Source: Chloroflexota bacterium (lineage in GTDB: Bacteria; Chloroflexota; Anaerolineae; Anaerolineales; Anaerolineaceae). Taken from it: a DNA stretch of 42,896 nt. The stretch's first letter is position 1. Each line of letters starts with the position of its first letter. The notes beneath the pieces were generated by a model that saw only the letters and a list, made by a program, of their open reading frames with translations, had not been told where the DNA came from and searched no databases. The position numbers and the translations under genes were made by a program. Shown here piece by piece: positions 17,349-24,988 of this stretch. Location of the stretch: positions 1 through 42,896 of the forward strand of contig JAJFTV010000125.1 of NCBI GenBank assembly GCA_021372725.1, given 5' to 3'.

Positions 17349-18011
17349 ATGAAATCATTTATACTTTCGGCTTCAATACTTTCCGCGAATTTTCGCCATC
17401 TTGAAGAGGACATCTGCACTGCTGTTGATGCAGGTGCAGATTGGATCCATGTGGATGTCATGGATGGACAATTTGTACCCAATATCAGCATGGGACCGTT
17501 TATCGTGGACTTCTGCAGACAAATTACATCTGTTCCAATTGATGTACATCTGATGATTGAGAAACCGGAAAACCATATAAAAGCTTTTGCAAACGCCGGT
17601 GCGGATATCATAACCATCCATCCCGAAGGCAACCCGAATGTTCTGCGCACACTTCAGGAAATTAAATCGATGGAATGCAAAGCGGGGCTGGCGCTTAACC
17701 CCGGCACAACCGAGACGGTGCTAAGACCCCTTATTGACTTTCTGGATCTCGTTCTTGTTCTCACTGTAAACCCGGGGTTTTCCGGACAGGCCTTCATTCC
17801 TCAAGTAAAGTATAAAATTATGGAAATAAAAAGGCTTATCGATTCACATGCAGTCGATACCTTTCTCCAGGTTGACGGAGGGGTCACTCACGAAAACATT
17901 CGTGAGGTTCTTGACGCAGGTGCATCCGTGATTGTATCGGCAAGTGCAATTTTCAGGCATCCCGAGGGGATTAAGAAGAGTATTTTTCTTCTGAGAGAAG
18001 CTGCATTATAA
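17349..18011 (+). CDS. rpe: Ribulose-phosphate 3-epimerase
   Basis: 220 residues, the usual length. It interconverts ribulose 5-phosphate and xylulose 5-phosphate in the pentose phosphate pathway. Diagnostic motifs are SASILSANF at the N-terminus, HVDVMDGQFVPNIS (metal-binding His and Asp), DVHLMIEKP, LNPGT, VNPGFSGQ and the second catalytic Asp in QVDGGV. The ATG at 17349 is 14 bases after the kinase stop; an earlier in-frame start would run into the kinase gene. The pair kinase-rpe is likely one transcript, as also seen in some Firmicutes (prkC-rsgA-rpe order). Confidence 0.95.
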   Translation: MKSFILSASILSANFRHLEEDICTAVDAGADWIHVDVMDGQFVPNISMGPFIVDFCRQITSVPIDVHLMIEKPENHIKAFANAGADIITIHPEGNPNVLRTLQEIKSMECKAGLALNPGTTETVLRPLIDFLDLVLVLTVNPGFSGQAFIPQVKYKIMEIKRLIDSHAVDTFLQVDGGVTHENIREVLDAGASVIVSASAIFRHPEGIKKSIFLLREAAL

Positions 18012-18017
18012 CTGTTC

Positions 18018-18049
18018 GTTAAAATCAAAAATCACGGACAGCCGCGATT
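18018..18049 (-). terminator. Rho-independent terminator of rpmB
   Basis: On the minus strand AATCGCGG-CTGT-CCGTGATT forms an 8-bp stem (one G-U pair) with a 4-base loop, followed by TTTTGATTTT. It lies 28 bases after the rpmB stop and between convergent genes. Confidence 0.6.
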
Positions 18050-18076
18050 CTTGAAACGTAAGACAACTGGATTGAA

Positions 18077-18259
18077 CTATTTTGTTTTTGAAAGGGTACG
18101 GATACACCTTGCACAGAGAACAACTTTTACCTTGCGACCGTTTTCAAAAAGCGTTACCTTTTGAAGATTCGGGTGAAAAGGCCGGTTTGTTGCACGCTGT
18201 GAAAAACTTCGGCTATGACCAAACGTCGTTTGTTTACCACATCTTTCACACTTTGCCAT
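18077..18259 (-). CDS. rpmB: 50S ribosomal protein L28, zinc-ribbon form
   Basis: 60 residues, normal for short bacterial L28. It starts MAKCERCGKQTTFGHSRSFS and has a second pair in LCARCIRT, so four cysteines (4, 7, 49, 52) form a zinc site of the C+ type. GGAG seven bases before the ATG supports the start. The gene is divergent from the asp23-fakA operon, the same arrangement as in Bacillus. It has a strong promoter with 17-bp spacing and a short leader that can form two hairpins, which suggests control by the protein or by translation. Confidence 0.96.
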   Translation of the reverse strand: MAKCERCGKQTTFGHSRSFSQRATNRPFHPNLQKVTLFENGRKVKVVLCARCIRTLSKTK

Positions 18260-18313
18260 TATGTAACTCCTTCATTTTTTCGACAAGCTTCCGCTTGTGT
18301 CATCCCTGACACA
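18260..18313 (-). promoter_or_regulatory. Structured 5' leader of rpmB
   Basis: From the predicted start the leader can form TGTGTC-AGGGAT-GACACA (18313-18296) and ACAAGC-GGAA-GCTTGT (18298-18283, GGAA tetraloop). They share three bases, so they can stack or exclude each other. The ribosome site follows 10-15 bases later. A ribosomal protein autoregulatory leader is the obvious guess. Confidence 0.45.
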
Positions 18314-18320
18314 GGAATTG

Positions 18321-18349
18321 ATTTTATCACATAGCGTATCTAATTTCAA
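18321..18349 (-). promoter_or_regulatory. Sigma-70 type promoter of rpmB
   Basis: Minus strand: TTGAAA (-35, 18349-18344), a 17-base spacer and TAAAAT (-10, 18326-18321) with TGn extension. Start predicted near 18314, giving a leader of about 55 bases. Confidence 0.7.
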
Positions 18350-18355
18350 GAATTA

Positions 18356-18364
18356 TGGTTATAA
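18356..18364 (+). promoter_or_regulatory. Candidate extended -10 for the asp23-fakA operon
   Basis: TGGTTATAA precedes the asp23-family ATG (18393) by 28 bases; AAGG lies between. No clear -35. It overlaps no other gene and points into the operon. Confidence 0.35.
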
Positions 18365-18392
18365 GGATTGATTAATAAAGAAGGTGCATATC

Positions 18393-18755
18393 ATGGAAAA
18401 CGGAACCAACCCCCTAGGAAATATTTATGTCTCCCACCGGGCAATAGCTTCCATCGCATATCTTGTCGCACAAGAAACGTATGGGGTGGTAGGTCTGACT
18501 GCAAAGAATCTTGCCGAGGGCTTGGCAAATGTCATTGTTAAGGATCCTACTCTTGGAGTGGATGTCGCATATAATAACGGGCTGATTGAAATTAATGTGT
18601 ATATCATTATTGAATACGGTACCCGTATCACATCTGTCGCAAATAGTGTTGCAAGTAACATCCGTTTCAAAGTGGAAAAGGCCATGGGTTTACCTGCGAA
18701 CGATGTACTGATCAATGTACATGTCAGAGGTCTTCGGATCAGCAATACAGACTAA
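18393..18755 (+). CDS. Asp23/Gls24 family envelope stress protein (YloU-like)
   Basis: 120 residues matching the Asp23/Gls24 (DUF322) family: IYVSHRAIASIAYLVAQETY at the start, GVVGL, then GVDVAYNNGLIEINVYIIIEYG and VNVHVRGLR-like INVHVRGLRI at the end. Family members are small cytoplasmic or membrane-peripheral proteins tied to envelope stress and often lie before fakA. The ATG at 18393 is preferred because GAAGG lies eight bases upstream; an ATG three codons earlier has none. The fakA gene begins 15 bases after its stop. Confidence 0.92.
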   Translation: MENGTNPLGNIYVSHRAIASIAYLVAQETYGVVGLTAKNLAEGLANVIVKDPTLGVDVAYNNGLIEINVYIIIEYGTRITSVANSVASNIRFKVEKAMGLPANDVLINVHVRGLRISNTD

Positions 18756-18770
18756 AAAATATCATTTGCC

Positions 18771-20459
18771 ATGGACCAGAGAATGAATAAACCCGAAATC
18801 ATTTCTGAAACACAAACAGATAAGCCCGTCATTGAATCAATAAATGGCGAAACCTTTAATTCCTGGGTGAATGCTGCTCTTATCTGGTTGAAAACGAATC
18901 AACAAACTGTAAATTCACTGAATGTATTCCCTGTGCCAGACGGGGATACGGGAACCAACATGGTTTTAACCATGCAATCAGCAATAAACGAAACCAAAAA
19001 TACGGTTGAGAAAAACATCGGAAAAATTGCTCACAGTTTTGCGCAAGGAGCGCTGATGGGTGCGCGTGGAAATTCCGGCGTCATCCTGTCCCAGATTTGG
19101 CGTGGTTTTGCAAGAGCTCTGGATAGCTACGAAACCATGGATGCCCAATTGCTGGCCCATGCACTGGCAGAAGCACGTGATACAGCCTATAAAGGCGTTG
19201 TCAGACCAGTCGAAGGAACAATCCTGACTGTGTCCAAAGATATTGCTGCTGCAGCCGAAAATTCGATCAATGAAACAAGTGATCTGATGACAATATTGGA
19301 AAATGTTGTTCAAGCAGCAGATGAATCGGTAAAAAGAACGCCTGAATTACTTCCAATTCTTAAGCAGGCAGGTGTTGTTGATTCGGGTGGGAAAGGTCTC
19401 TTTTATCTCATGGATGGTGCCCTCCGCTTTGTACGCAATGAATCACTTGAAACTCCCCTGCCGGAAACAAAATCTTCTGTAATTTTGAAAGAGTTTGATC
19501 AACATTTGGAAATTGAACCCGGGCAGGATTTTGAAGTTGTGGTCGATTTTAAACCGGGATCCCAATTCAATCTCAATCAATTTCACCAGCGATTATCCGA
19601 TATCGGTAGTTCGATCCAGATCGCCGAAGGCGATGATTATTATCGGATGCATATTCATGTTCCCACTGAAAACCGTTACCTGCCCATTGATTACATTATG
19701 AGTGTGGGGCAGGTTACCAAAGTCGCCATTGAAAATCTCCTCGAACAGATGGAACAACAAAAAAATAACAAAAGCGAACTGGAATTTGTACCCGTCGAGC
19801 CGGGACAAATTGCCTGTATCGCAGTTTCACCAAGTGACGGCATTTCGAAGATTTTTGCCAGCCTTGGTGTTGCTGCAATTGTCGGAGGCGGGCAAACCAT
19901 GAACCCCAGTATTGAGGAGATTGTCAATTCATTTAAAGATCTGCCTACCGACAAAATCATCATTCTTCCCAATAACAAGAACATCGTCTTCGCCGCCAAT
20001 GCAGCCGTTGAGGCAACCAATAAAAAGGTTGCTGTCGTGCCCAGTGTCAGCATTCCGCAAGGATTATCGGCCATTCTTCAACTTCTTCCGGATGGCGATT
20101 TTGATACCGTTGTAAAACACATGAAGGAAGCTCTCAAGGAACCTCAAACGGGTGAAATTACAATTGCAACACGTGATGTCAAAATCAATGGTGTTTCTGT
20201 CAAAAGTGGTGAGGTGATCGTACTCCTCGATGGAAAATTGATTGCTGCCACAGATTCACTGATTGACGCCTGTATCCAACTATTGAAAAAAGCGGATACG
20301 AAGGAAAGAGAACGGATTACTCTATTTTATGGCAACAATCTGACATTAACTGAAGTTAATCCGATCGTCGAGGAAATCCAGAAACGATATCCAACGCATG
20401 AAATCGAAGTCCTGGAAGGTGGCCAGCCACATTACCATTTTATTATTGCCATTGAATGA
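18771..20459 (+). CDS. fakA: Fatty acid kinase subunit A (DAK2 domain, YloV-like)
   Basis: 562 residues, typical of FakA. The DAK2 kinase domain is N-terminal (about 30-230) with LNVFPVPDGDTGTNMVLTM near 50-68, whose aspartates hold Mg-ATP, and GARGNSGVILSQIWRGF. A middle domain and a C-terminal domain (about 330-560) follow, as in Staphylococcus FakA. It phosphorylates fatty acids that are presented by a DegV-type FakB protein; the product feeds phospholipid synthesis through PlsY/PlsX. The DegV gene comes 6 bases after its stop, which supports this role. No Shine-Dalgarno is visible, so translation may be coupled to asp23. Confidence 0.92.
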   Translation: MDQRMNKPEIISETQTDKPVIESINGETFNSWVNAALIWLKTNQQTVNSLNVFPVPDGDTGTNMVLTMQSAINETKNTVEKNIGKIAHSFAQGALMGARGNSGVILSQIWRGFARALDSYETMDAQLLAHALAEARDTAYKGVVRPVEGTILTVSKDIAAAAENSINETSDLMTILENVVQAADESVKRTPELLPILKQAGVVDSGGKGLFYLMDGALRFVRNESLETPLPETKSSVILKEFDQHLEIEPGQDFEVVVDFKPGSQFNLNQFHQRLSDIGSSIQIAEGDDYYRMHIHVPTENRYLPIDYIMSVGQVTKVAIENLLEQMEQQKNNKSELEFVPVEPGQIACIAVSPSDGISKIFASLGVAAIVGGGQTMNPSIEEIVNSFKDLPTDKIIILPNNKNIVFAANAAVEATNKKVAVVPSVSIPQGLSAILQLLPDGDFDTVVKHMKEALKEPQTGEITIATRDVKINGVSVKSGEVIVLLDGKLIAATDSLIDACIQLLKKADTKERERITLFYGNNLTLTEVNPIVEEIQKRYPTHEIEVLEGGQPHYHFIIAIE

Positions 20460-20465
20460 TATTGA

Positions 20466-21326
20466 ATGACAGTGAAAGACGCATGTATCGTCACTGACGC
20501 CAGCGCCCAGTTCCCGAAACCCATTTTTCCCGGGAGCAATCTTTTAACCATTGTTCCCTTTAAGTATGGGTGTGAGGAGAAAACTGTCCGTGATCCTGAT
20601 GCAGTCAAGGTAAATGAACTTCCTGAGATCGTGCCGGAAAACCTGTATCCGTTGTTATCACCGCCGGATGTCATAACTTTTCGAAATATTTTCATTCAAC
20701 TCTCACAACAGTATAGAACGATTTTTGCCATTTTCCTGTCGAACCAGGTTTGTGGTGTTTATTCGAATGCCCTGGAAGCAGCCGAAGCATTAAAAGGAAA
20801 GATCGATATCCAGGTGATCGATTCGATGACCACATCTGTCGGATTGGGGTTGTTGATTCAAAAGGTCATCGAATCGATCCTGGCAGGGAATGACGCAGAT
20901 GAAATCCACTTGAAAATCCGTAACATGATCCCGCGTTTGTACACCTTGATTTGCACACCGAGTCTTTCATATCTCCATCGCAACCGATTCCTCGAAAAAA
21001 CACAATCCATCATTAGCGAAATGTTGGGAATTATTCCCATCTATACTTTCGAGGAAGGCAGATTGACACCGATTGAGAAAGTAAACAGTATGCATCAGGC
21101 GTACTCGTTTTACCAGGAATTCCTGGAAGAGTTTGAAAATATTGAACATATCGCTTTTGTCCAGAGCATAAAACCAAATTTCAATGATATAAAAACTTTT
21201 TCCGATTTTATCATTGCCACTTTTCCGGATGCGACATTTTCCAAAAACCTGATAAATGTGCCCATGTCCCTCCTGTTTGGTCCACAGAGCAACAGCTTGA
21301 TCATTCTCGAGGGTGGTTTGCGGTAA
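20466..21326 (+). CDS. DegV family protein, probable fatty-acid-binding FakB
   Basis: 286 residues of the DegV family. The N-terminal CIVTDASAQFPKP is the lipid-carboxylate-binding start, and IQVIDSMTTSVGLGLLI is the second conserved block. In characterised systems FakB holds a fatty acid and delivers it to FakA. The direct pairing with fakA here makes that role likely. The stop codon TAA is followed nine bases later by the recG ATG. Which fatty acid it prefers cannot be told from sequence. Confidence 0.9.
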   Translation: MTVKDACIVTDASAQFPKPIFPGSNLLTIVPFKYGCEEKTVRDPDAVKVNELPEIVPENLYPLLSPPDVITFRNIFIQLSQQYRTIFAIFLSNQVCGVYSNALEAAEALKGKIDIQVIDSMTTSVGLGLLIQKVIESILAGNDADEIHLKIRNMIPRLYTLICTPSLSYLHRNRFLEKTQSIISEMLGIIPIYTFEEGRLTPIEKVNSMHQAYSFYQEFLEEFENIEHIAFVQSIKPNFNDIKTFSDFIIATFPDATFSKNLINVPMSLLFGPQSNSLIILEGGLR

Positions 21327-21335
21327 AATATACTC

Positions 21336-23774
21336 ATGTCTTCCTCTCTAGAAAAATTATATAAATTCGCGCTTCTTGAAAAGAAACGAAATTTCGATGA
21401 CAGAGCTGTCTTCGGCGGGCTTCAGGAGATACTTCCGGCCTGGGTGGCGGAAGCTCGTAGTGAGAATATCGACCTCAAGATAATTGCAGAAATTTCAGAG
21501 AAAATAGAAAACTATAAATCGCAAAGCTGTGAAACGCGATCAAAAACAATAGAAGATATTTTGGAATTGATCCAAAATAATTCGCAGGTCGTACCTGCTC
21601 GTCCGGTGGCTGAAACTTCCTCATATCTTGCCCGGAATATCAAGACCCCCATGGATTCCAATCAGGGTATTGGCAGAAATGATTTGATTTACAGCAAAAT
21701 GCTTCTGGCGCCTGTGACGAGTATCACCGGTGTTGGGGAAAGTATAGCCGGGAAGCTTGCTAAACTCGGTATAACGACCATCAAGGATTTGCTGGACTAT
21801 TACCCTCGCCGCTATGATGATTTCAGTAATTTTTTGCCCATCAACCACCTGGAGTTCGGGAAAGAGGTTACTGCAATCGGCACCATCAAGAGTATTGCTT
21901 CCCGTCCTACTAAAAATCCTCATATCACACTTACAGAAGCAATCCTCACGGATGGAACCGGATTTTTGAGATTATCCTGGTTTAATCAACCCTATCTTGA
22001 AAACGTCATCAAACCCGATGTTCAAATTGTTGTTTCAGGAAAGGTGGATCGTTATCTGGGCCGCCTGTCGCTCAACAATCCCGAATGGGAGAAACTCGAA
22101 AAGGAACAACTCCATACCAATCGGATTGTGCCGGTATATGCACTGACTGCTGATTTAAAGCAGCGCTCGCTTCGAAATATCATCTATAAGACCGTTAATT
22201 ATTGGGCATCCAGGGTGACTGATTACCTGCCCGCTTCCATTTGTGAAAGTGCCGGTTTAATGGATATGCAAAGCGCAATTTTTCAAATCCATTTTCCCGA
22301 TTCGATGGAAGATTTACGAAAAGCGCAGCATCGCCTTGCATTTGATGAAATTTTCTTGCTTCAAATGGGTGCCTTGCAGCAAAAACGGAAATGGCAGAGC
22401 AATACAGCTCAATCATTTTACGTCTCTGATGAATGGCTGCAGGAACAGCAGGAAAAACTCCCCTACCCACTCACCTCCGCGCAAAATAAATCATTTCAGG
22501 AAATCCGTGCTGATCTTTCATCCGGCATCCCGATGAACCGGCTTCTACAAGGAGATGTAGGCTCCGGAAAGACCATTATTGCCGGACTGGCAAGTGCCAT
22601 CATCATCCAGAACGGCGCACAGGCAGCCATCATCGCCCCAACCAGCATCCTGGCAGAACAACATTACAAGACTTTCCAGAACCTTTTTTCATCCGCTGGT
22701 GATTTCCTACAGCTTGTATCCCCTGACGCGATCCAAATCCTGATTGGGGATACCCCCGCAGCAGATAGAGAGAAGATTTTGGCAGGTCTGGCAAATGGAG
22801 AAGTAAAACTTTTAATCGGAACGCATGCCATTCTTGAGGATGTGGTAAAGTTCTCAAATCTTCAATTGGCAATCATCGATGAGCAACACCGCTTTGGTGT
22901 CAAACAAAGAGCTCAATTCCGATCCAAAGGGGTTAATCCTCATTTGCTGGTCATGACGGCTACGCCGATACCAAGGTCACTGGCTCTCACTGTTTACGGT
23001 GATCTGGATCTTTCCATAATCGACGAGCTGCCGGCAGGACGGCAGGAAATTGAAACACATCTTCTTCACCCCTTGGAAAGGGAACGGGCTTATTCCCTCA
23101 TCCATTCACAGATCAAGGCAGGCCGGCAGGCTTTCATCATTTATCCGTTGGTGGAAGAAGAGGAAACAAACGAGGAATCAAAAGCTGCTGTCAACGAATA
23201 CGAACGTTTGAAAAACGATGTTTTTTCTCATGAACGGGTGGGGCTGGTACATGGTCGAATGAGTCAGGAGGAAAAGGACAGGGTTATGGCCGCCTTCCGT
23301 GACCACGAACTGGATGTGCTCGTCTCTACATCGGTCATCGAGGTGGGTGTGGATATCCCCAATGCGACAGTGATGCTGATAGAAGGTGCGAACCGGTTCG
23401 GTCTTGCTCAACTGCACCAGTTCAGAGGGCGGGTAGGACGCGGTGTGGAAAAATCCTACTGCCTGTTAGTCCCCGAAACAATCGATGCCGTAGAAAATGA
23501 GAGACTGATCGTGATGGCATCCACTAACGACGGATTTGTTCTTGCTGAAAGAGATTTGTCCCAACGAGGTCCAGGTGAGTTCCTGGGTGTCAGGCAATCA
23601 GGTTATTCAAATCTGAGAATGGCTTCGTTGAGTAACATCAAATTAATTGAGCAGGCCCGTTATTATGCTGGCGAAGTATTCAAATCCGATCCGGATTTGG
23701 AAAACCCCGCACATCGAAATATTAAACCACTTATTCAATTCCACTGGAATGAGGGACAAGGAGATATTAGTTAA
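21336..23774 (+). CDS. recG: ATP-dependent DNA helicase RecG
   Basis: 812 residues, longer than the E. coli protein (693) because of an N-terminal extension of about 120 residues of unknown function. The wedge/OB domain begins with TSITGVGESIAGKL (about 128) and YPRRYDD; helicase motifs are LLQGDVGSGKT (about 402), DEQHRFGV (about 514), TATPIPRS and the C-terminal FRGRVGRG and DLSQRGPGEFLG. It reverses stalled replication forks. It starts 9 bases after the DegV gene with TAAAAT just before the ATG. The coaD gene follows one base after its stop. Confidence 0.96.
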   Translation: MSSSLEKLYKFALLEKKRNFDDRAVFGGLQEILPAWVAEARSENIDLKIIAEISEKIENYKSQSCETRSKTIEDILELIQNNSQVVPARPVAETSSYLARNIKTPMDSNQGIGRNDLIYSKMLLAPVTSITGVGESIAGKLAKLGITTIKDLLDYYPRRYDDFSNFLPINHLEFGKEVTAIGTIKSIASRPTKNPHITLTEAILTDGTGFLRLSWFNQPYLENVIKPDVQIVVSGKVDRYLGRLSLNNPEWEKLEKEQLHTNRIVPVYALTADLKQRSLRNIIYKTVNYWASRVTDYLPASICESAGLMDMQSAIFQIHFPDSMEDLRKAQHRLAFDEIFLLQMGALQQKRKWQSNTAQSFYVSDEWLQEQQEKLPYPLTSAQNKSFQEIRADLSSGIPMNRLLQGDVGSGKTIIAGLASAIIIQNGAQAAIIAPTSILAEQHYKTFQNLFSSAGDFLQLVSPDAIQILIGDTPAADREKILAGLANGEVKLLIGTHAILEDVVKFSNLQLAIIDEQHRFGVKQRAQFRSKGVNPHLLVMTATPIPRSLALTVYGDLDLSIIDELPAGRQEIETHLLHPLERERAYSLIHSQIKAGRQAFIIYPLVEEEETNEESKAAVNEYERLKNDVFSHERVGLVHGRMSQEEKDRVMAAFRDHELDVLVSTSVIEVGVDIPNATVMLIEGANRFGLAQLHQFRGRVGRGVEKSYCLLVPETIDAVENERLIVMASTNDGFVLAERDLSQRGPGEFLGVRQSGYSNLRMASLSNIKLIEQARYYAGEVFKSDPDLENPAHRNIKPLIQFHWNEGQGDIS

Positions 23775-23775
23775 C

Positions 23776-24297
23776 ATGGTAAAAGCAGTATTTCCAGGCA
23801 CATTCGATCCAATTCATTACGGGCACATCGATATTGCCGTCAGGGCTGCCCGTTTGTTTGATGAATTAATCATTGCCGTTTACGATCGTCCACTTAAATC
23901 ACTGCTCTTCACTCCTGAAGAAAGAATCGATCTTGTTAAGCGCACTTTTGCCAATCATTCCAATATCATCGTCATGGGTTATAACCAGCTCACCGTTGAA
24001 TTTTGCAGGCAAAATGGTGCTCAAGTGCTTGTGCGTGGTTTGCGCGTCTTCTCGGATTATGAAACGGAATTTCGTATGGCGCTTGCGAATCACCGGCTTG
24101 CACCGGAAATTGAAAGCATAATGCTGATCACGAATGAAGAGCATACCTTTTTATCCTCCTCCACGGTAAAAGAAATTGCCATGCTGAATGGAAATGTGAG
24201 CAGCATGGTTTCCAGATTTGTTGAAAAAGCCCTGCAGGATCGGTTTAGCCAACTCGACAGTACACAGAAATTTGCAGGCTCCTCTTTACGAGATTGA
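23776..24297 (+). CDS. coaD: Phosphopantetheine adenylyltransferase
   Basis: 173 residues. It makes dephospho-CoA from 4'-phosphopantetheine and ATP. Motifs are PGTFDPIHYGHIDI (nucleotidyltransferase T/HxGH, here HYGH), RPLKS, the RGLRVFSDYETEF block and the ATP-binding FLSSSTVKE. The ATG at 23776 is one base after the recG stop, so the two are probably translationally coupled; AAGGAG lies 12 bases upstream. In many bacteria rsmD sits between recG and coaD, but it is missing here. Confidence 0.95.
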   Translation: MVKAVFPGTFDPIHYGHIDIAVRAARLFDELIIAVYDRPLKSLLFTPEERIDLVKRTFANHSNIIVMGYNQLTVEFCRQNGAQVLVRGLRVFSDYETEFRMALANHRLAPEIESIMLITNEEHTFLSSSTVKEIAMLNGNVSSMVSRFVEKALQDRFSQLDSTQKFAGSSLRD

Positions 24298-24359
24298 GCG
24301 CCGGGATAGTTGGCCTGATTATTGCACCATTCAACATGGAATAAATTCAGGAGGTCTGT

Positions 24360-24833
24360 ATGGATATCCTTCATCTTGTTGATCGATTAGAAGAGCTTTT
24401 CAACGAAAGCCGTTCCATTCCCTTCACGCATAATGTCATTATCGATGAAGATCGAATGCTTGACATTATCGATCAAATGCGGGTATCCATCCCCGATGAG
24501 ATCAAAAAAGCTCAACAATTAATTGCACAACGAGATCGCATGCTTGCCCAGGCTCAGGAAGAAGCCAATCGCACAATCATGCTGGCCCGTGAAAAAGGGA
24601 AACAAATTGTCGATCAGGATGAAATTGTACTATCGGCTCAAAAGAAAGCCGATCAGATCATTGAACAGGCACGCCTGGATAGCGATCAAACCCGTCAGGA
24701 GGCTGACGAATATGCATTGCAATCACTTGCGAATCTCGAGATTGAAATGGAGCGAGCCCTAAACCAGATACGGAATGGTATTCAGGCACTCCGTACGACG
24801 ACCATTACCACCCCGCCTACCGAAAACGGCTAA
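24360..24833 (+). CDS. Coiled-coil protein, DivIVA/SepIVA-like or ATP-synthase-b-like
   Basis: 157 residues, almost wholly helical. A short N-terminal domain (1-50; MDILHLVDRLEELF...DEDRMLDIIDQMRVSIP) leads to a long charged coiled coil (55-140) rich in Ala, Gln, Glu and Arg (AQAQEEANRTIMLAREKGK). Such proteins are often annotated as ATP synthase b-like, but there is no membrane helix. The N-terminal pattern with a Pro after the short helix resembles the SepIVA/DivIVA type of division-site protein found near coaD in some Gram-positives. It is the last gene of the asp23-to-coaD run and is followed by a strong terminator. Function is inferred only. Confidence 0.7.
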   Translation: MDILHLVDRLEELFNESRSIPFTHNVIIDEDRMLDIIDQMRVSIPDEIKKAQQLIAQRDRMLAQAQEEANRTIMLAREKGKQIVDQDEIVLSAQKKADQIIEQARLDSDQTRQEADEYALQSLANLEIEMERALNQIRNGIQALRTTTITTPPTENG

Positions 24834-24836
24834 GCA

Positions 24837-24875
24837 AAAAAGGGGCTGTCCACTACTTTTTGGACAGCCTCTTTT
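24837..24875. terminator. Rho-independent terminator, probably bidirectional
   Basis: AAAAGGGGCTGTCCA pairs with TGGACAGCCTCTTTT around an 8-base loop (one G-U pair). It ends in TTTT on the plus strand and, because the stem is flanked by A and T runs, could act both ways. It begins right after the coiled-coil gene stop. Confidence 0.85.
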
Positions 24876-24942
24876 GATATTCAAACTGATCATCCATTTT
24901 CCTGCCAAAATACGGAACCCCATTTCCACAACAACCCCTCGT

Positions 24943-24962
24943 CCCTTCCGGGCTCGGAAGGG
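24943..24962. repeat. Perfect hairpin downstream of lon
   Basis: CCCTTCCG-GGCT-CGGAAGGG, an 8-bp GC-rich stem with a 4-base loop, 27 bases after the lon stop. No T-tract follows on either strand, so it may be a 3' mRNA stabiliser or a weak stop site. No second copy noticed in the window. Confidence 0.55.
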
Positions 24963-24988
24963 TATGACAACATTAAAACTGTTACCTA

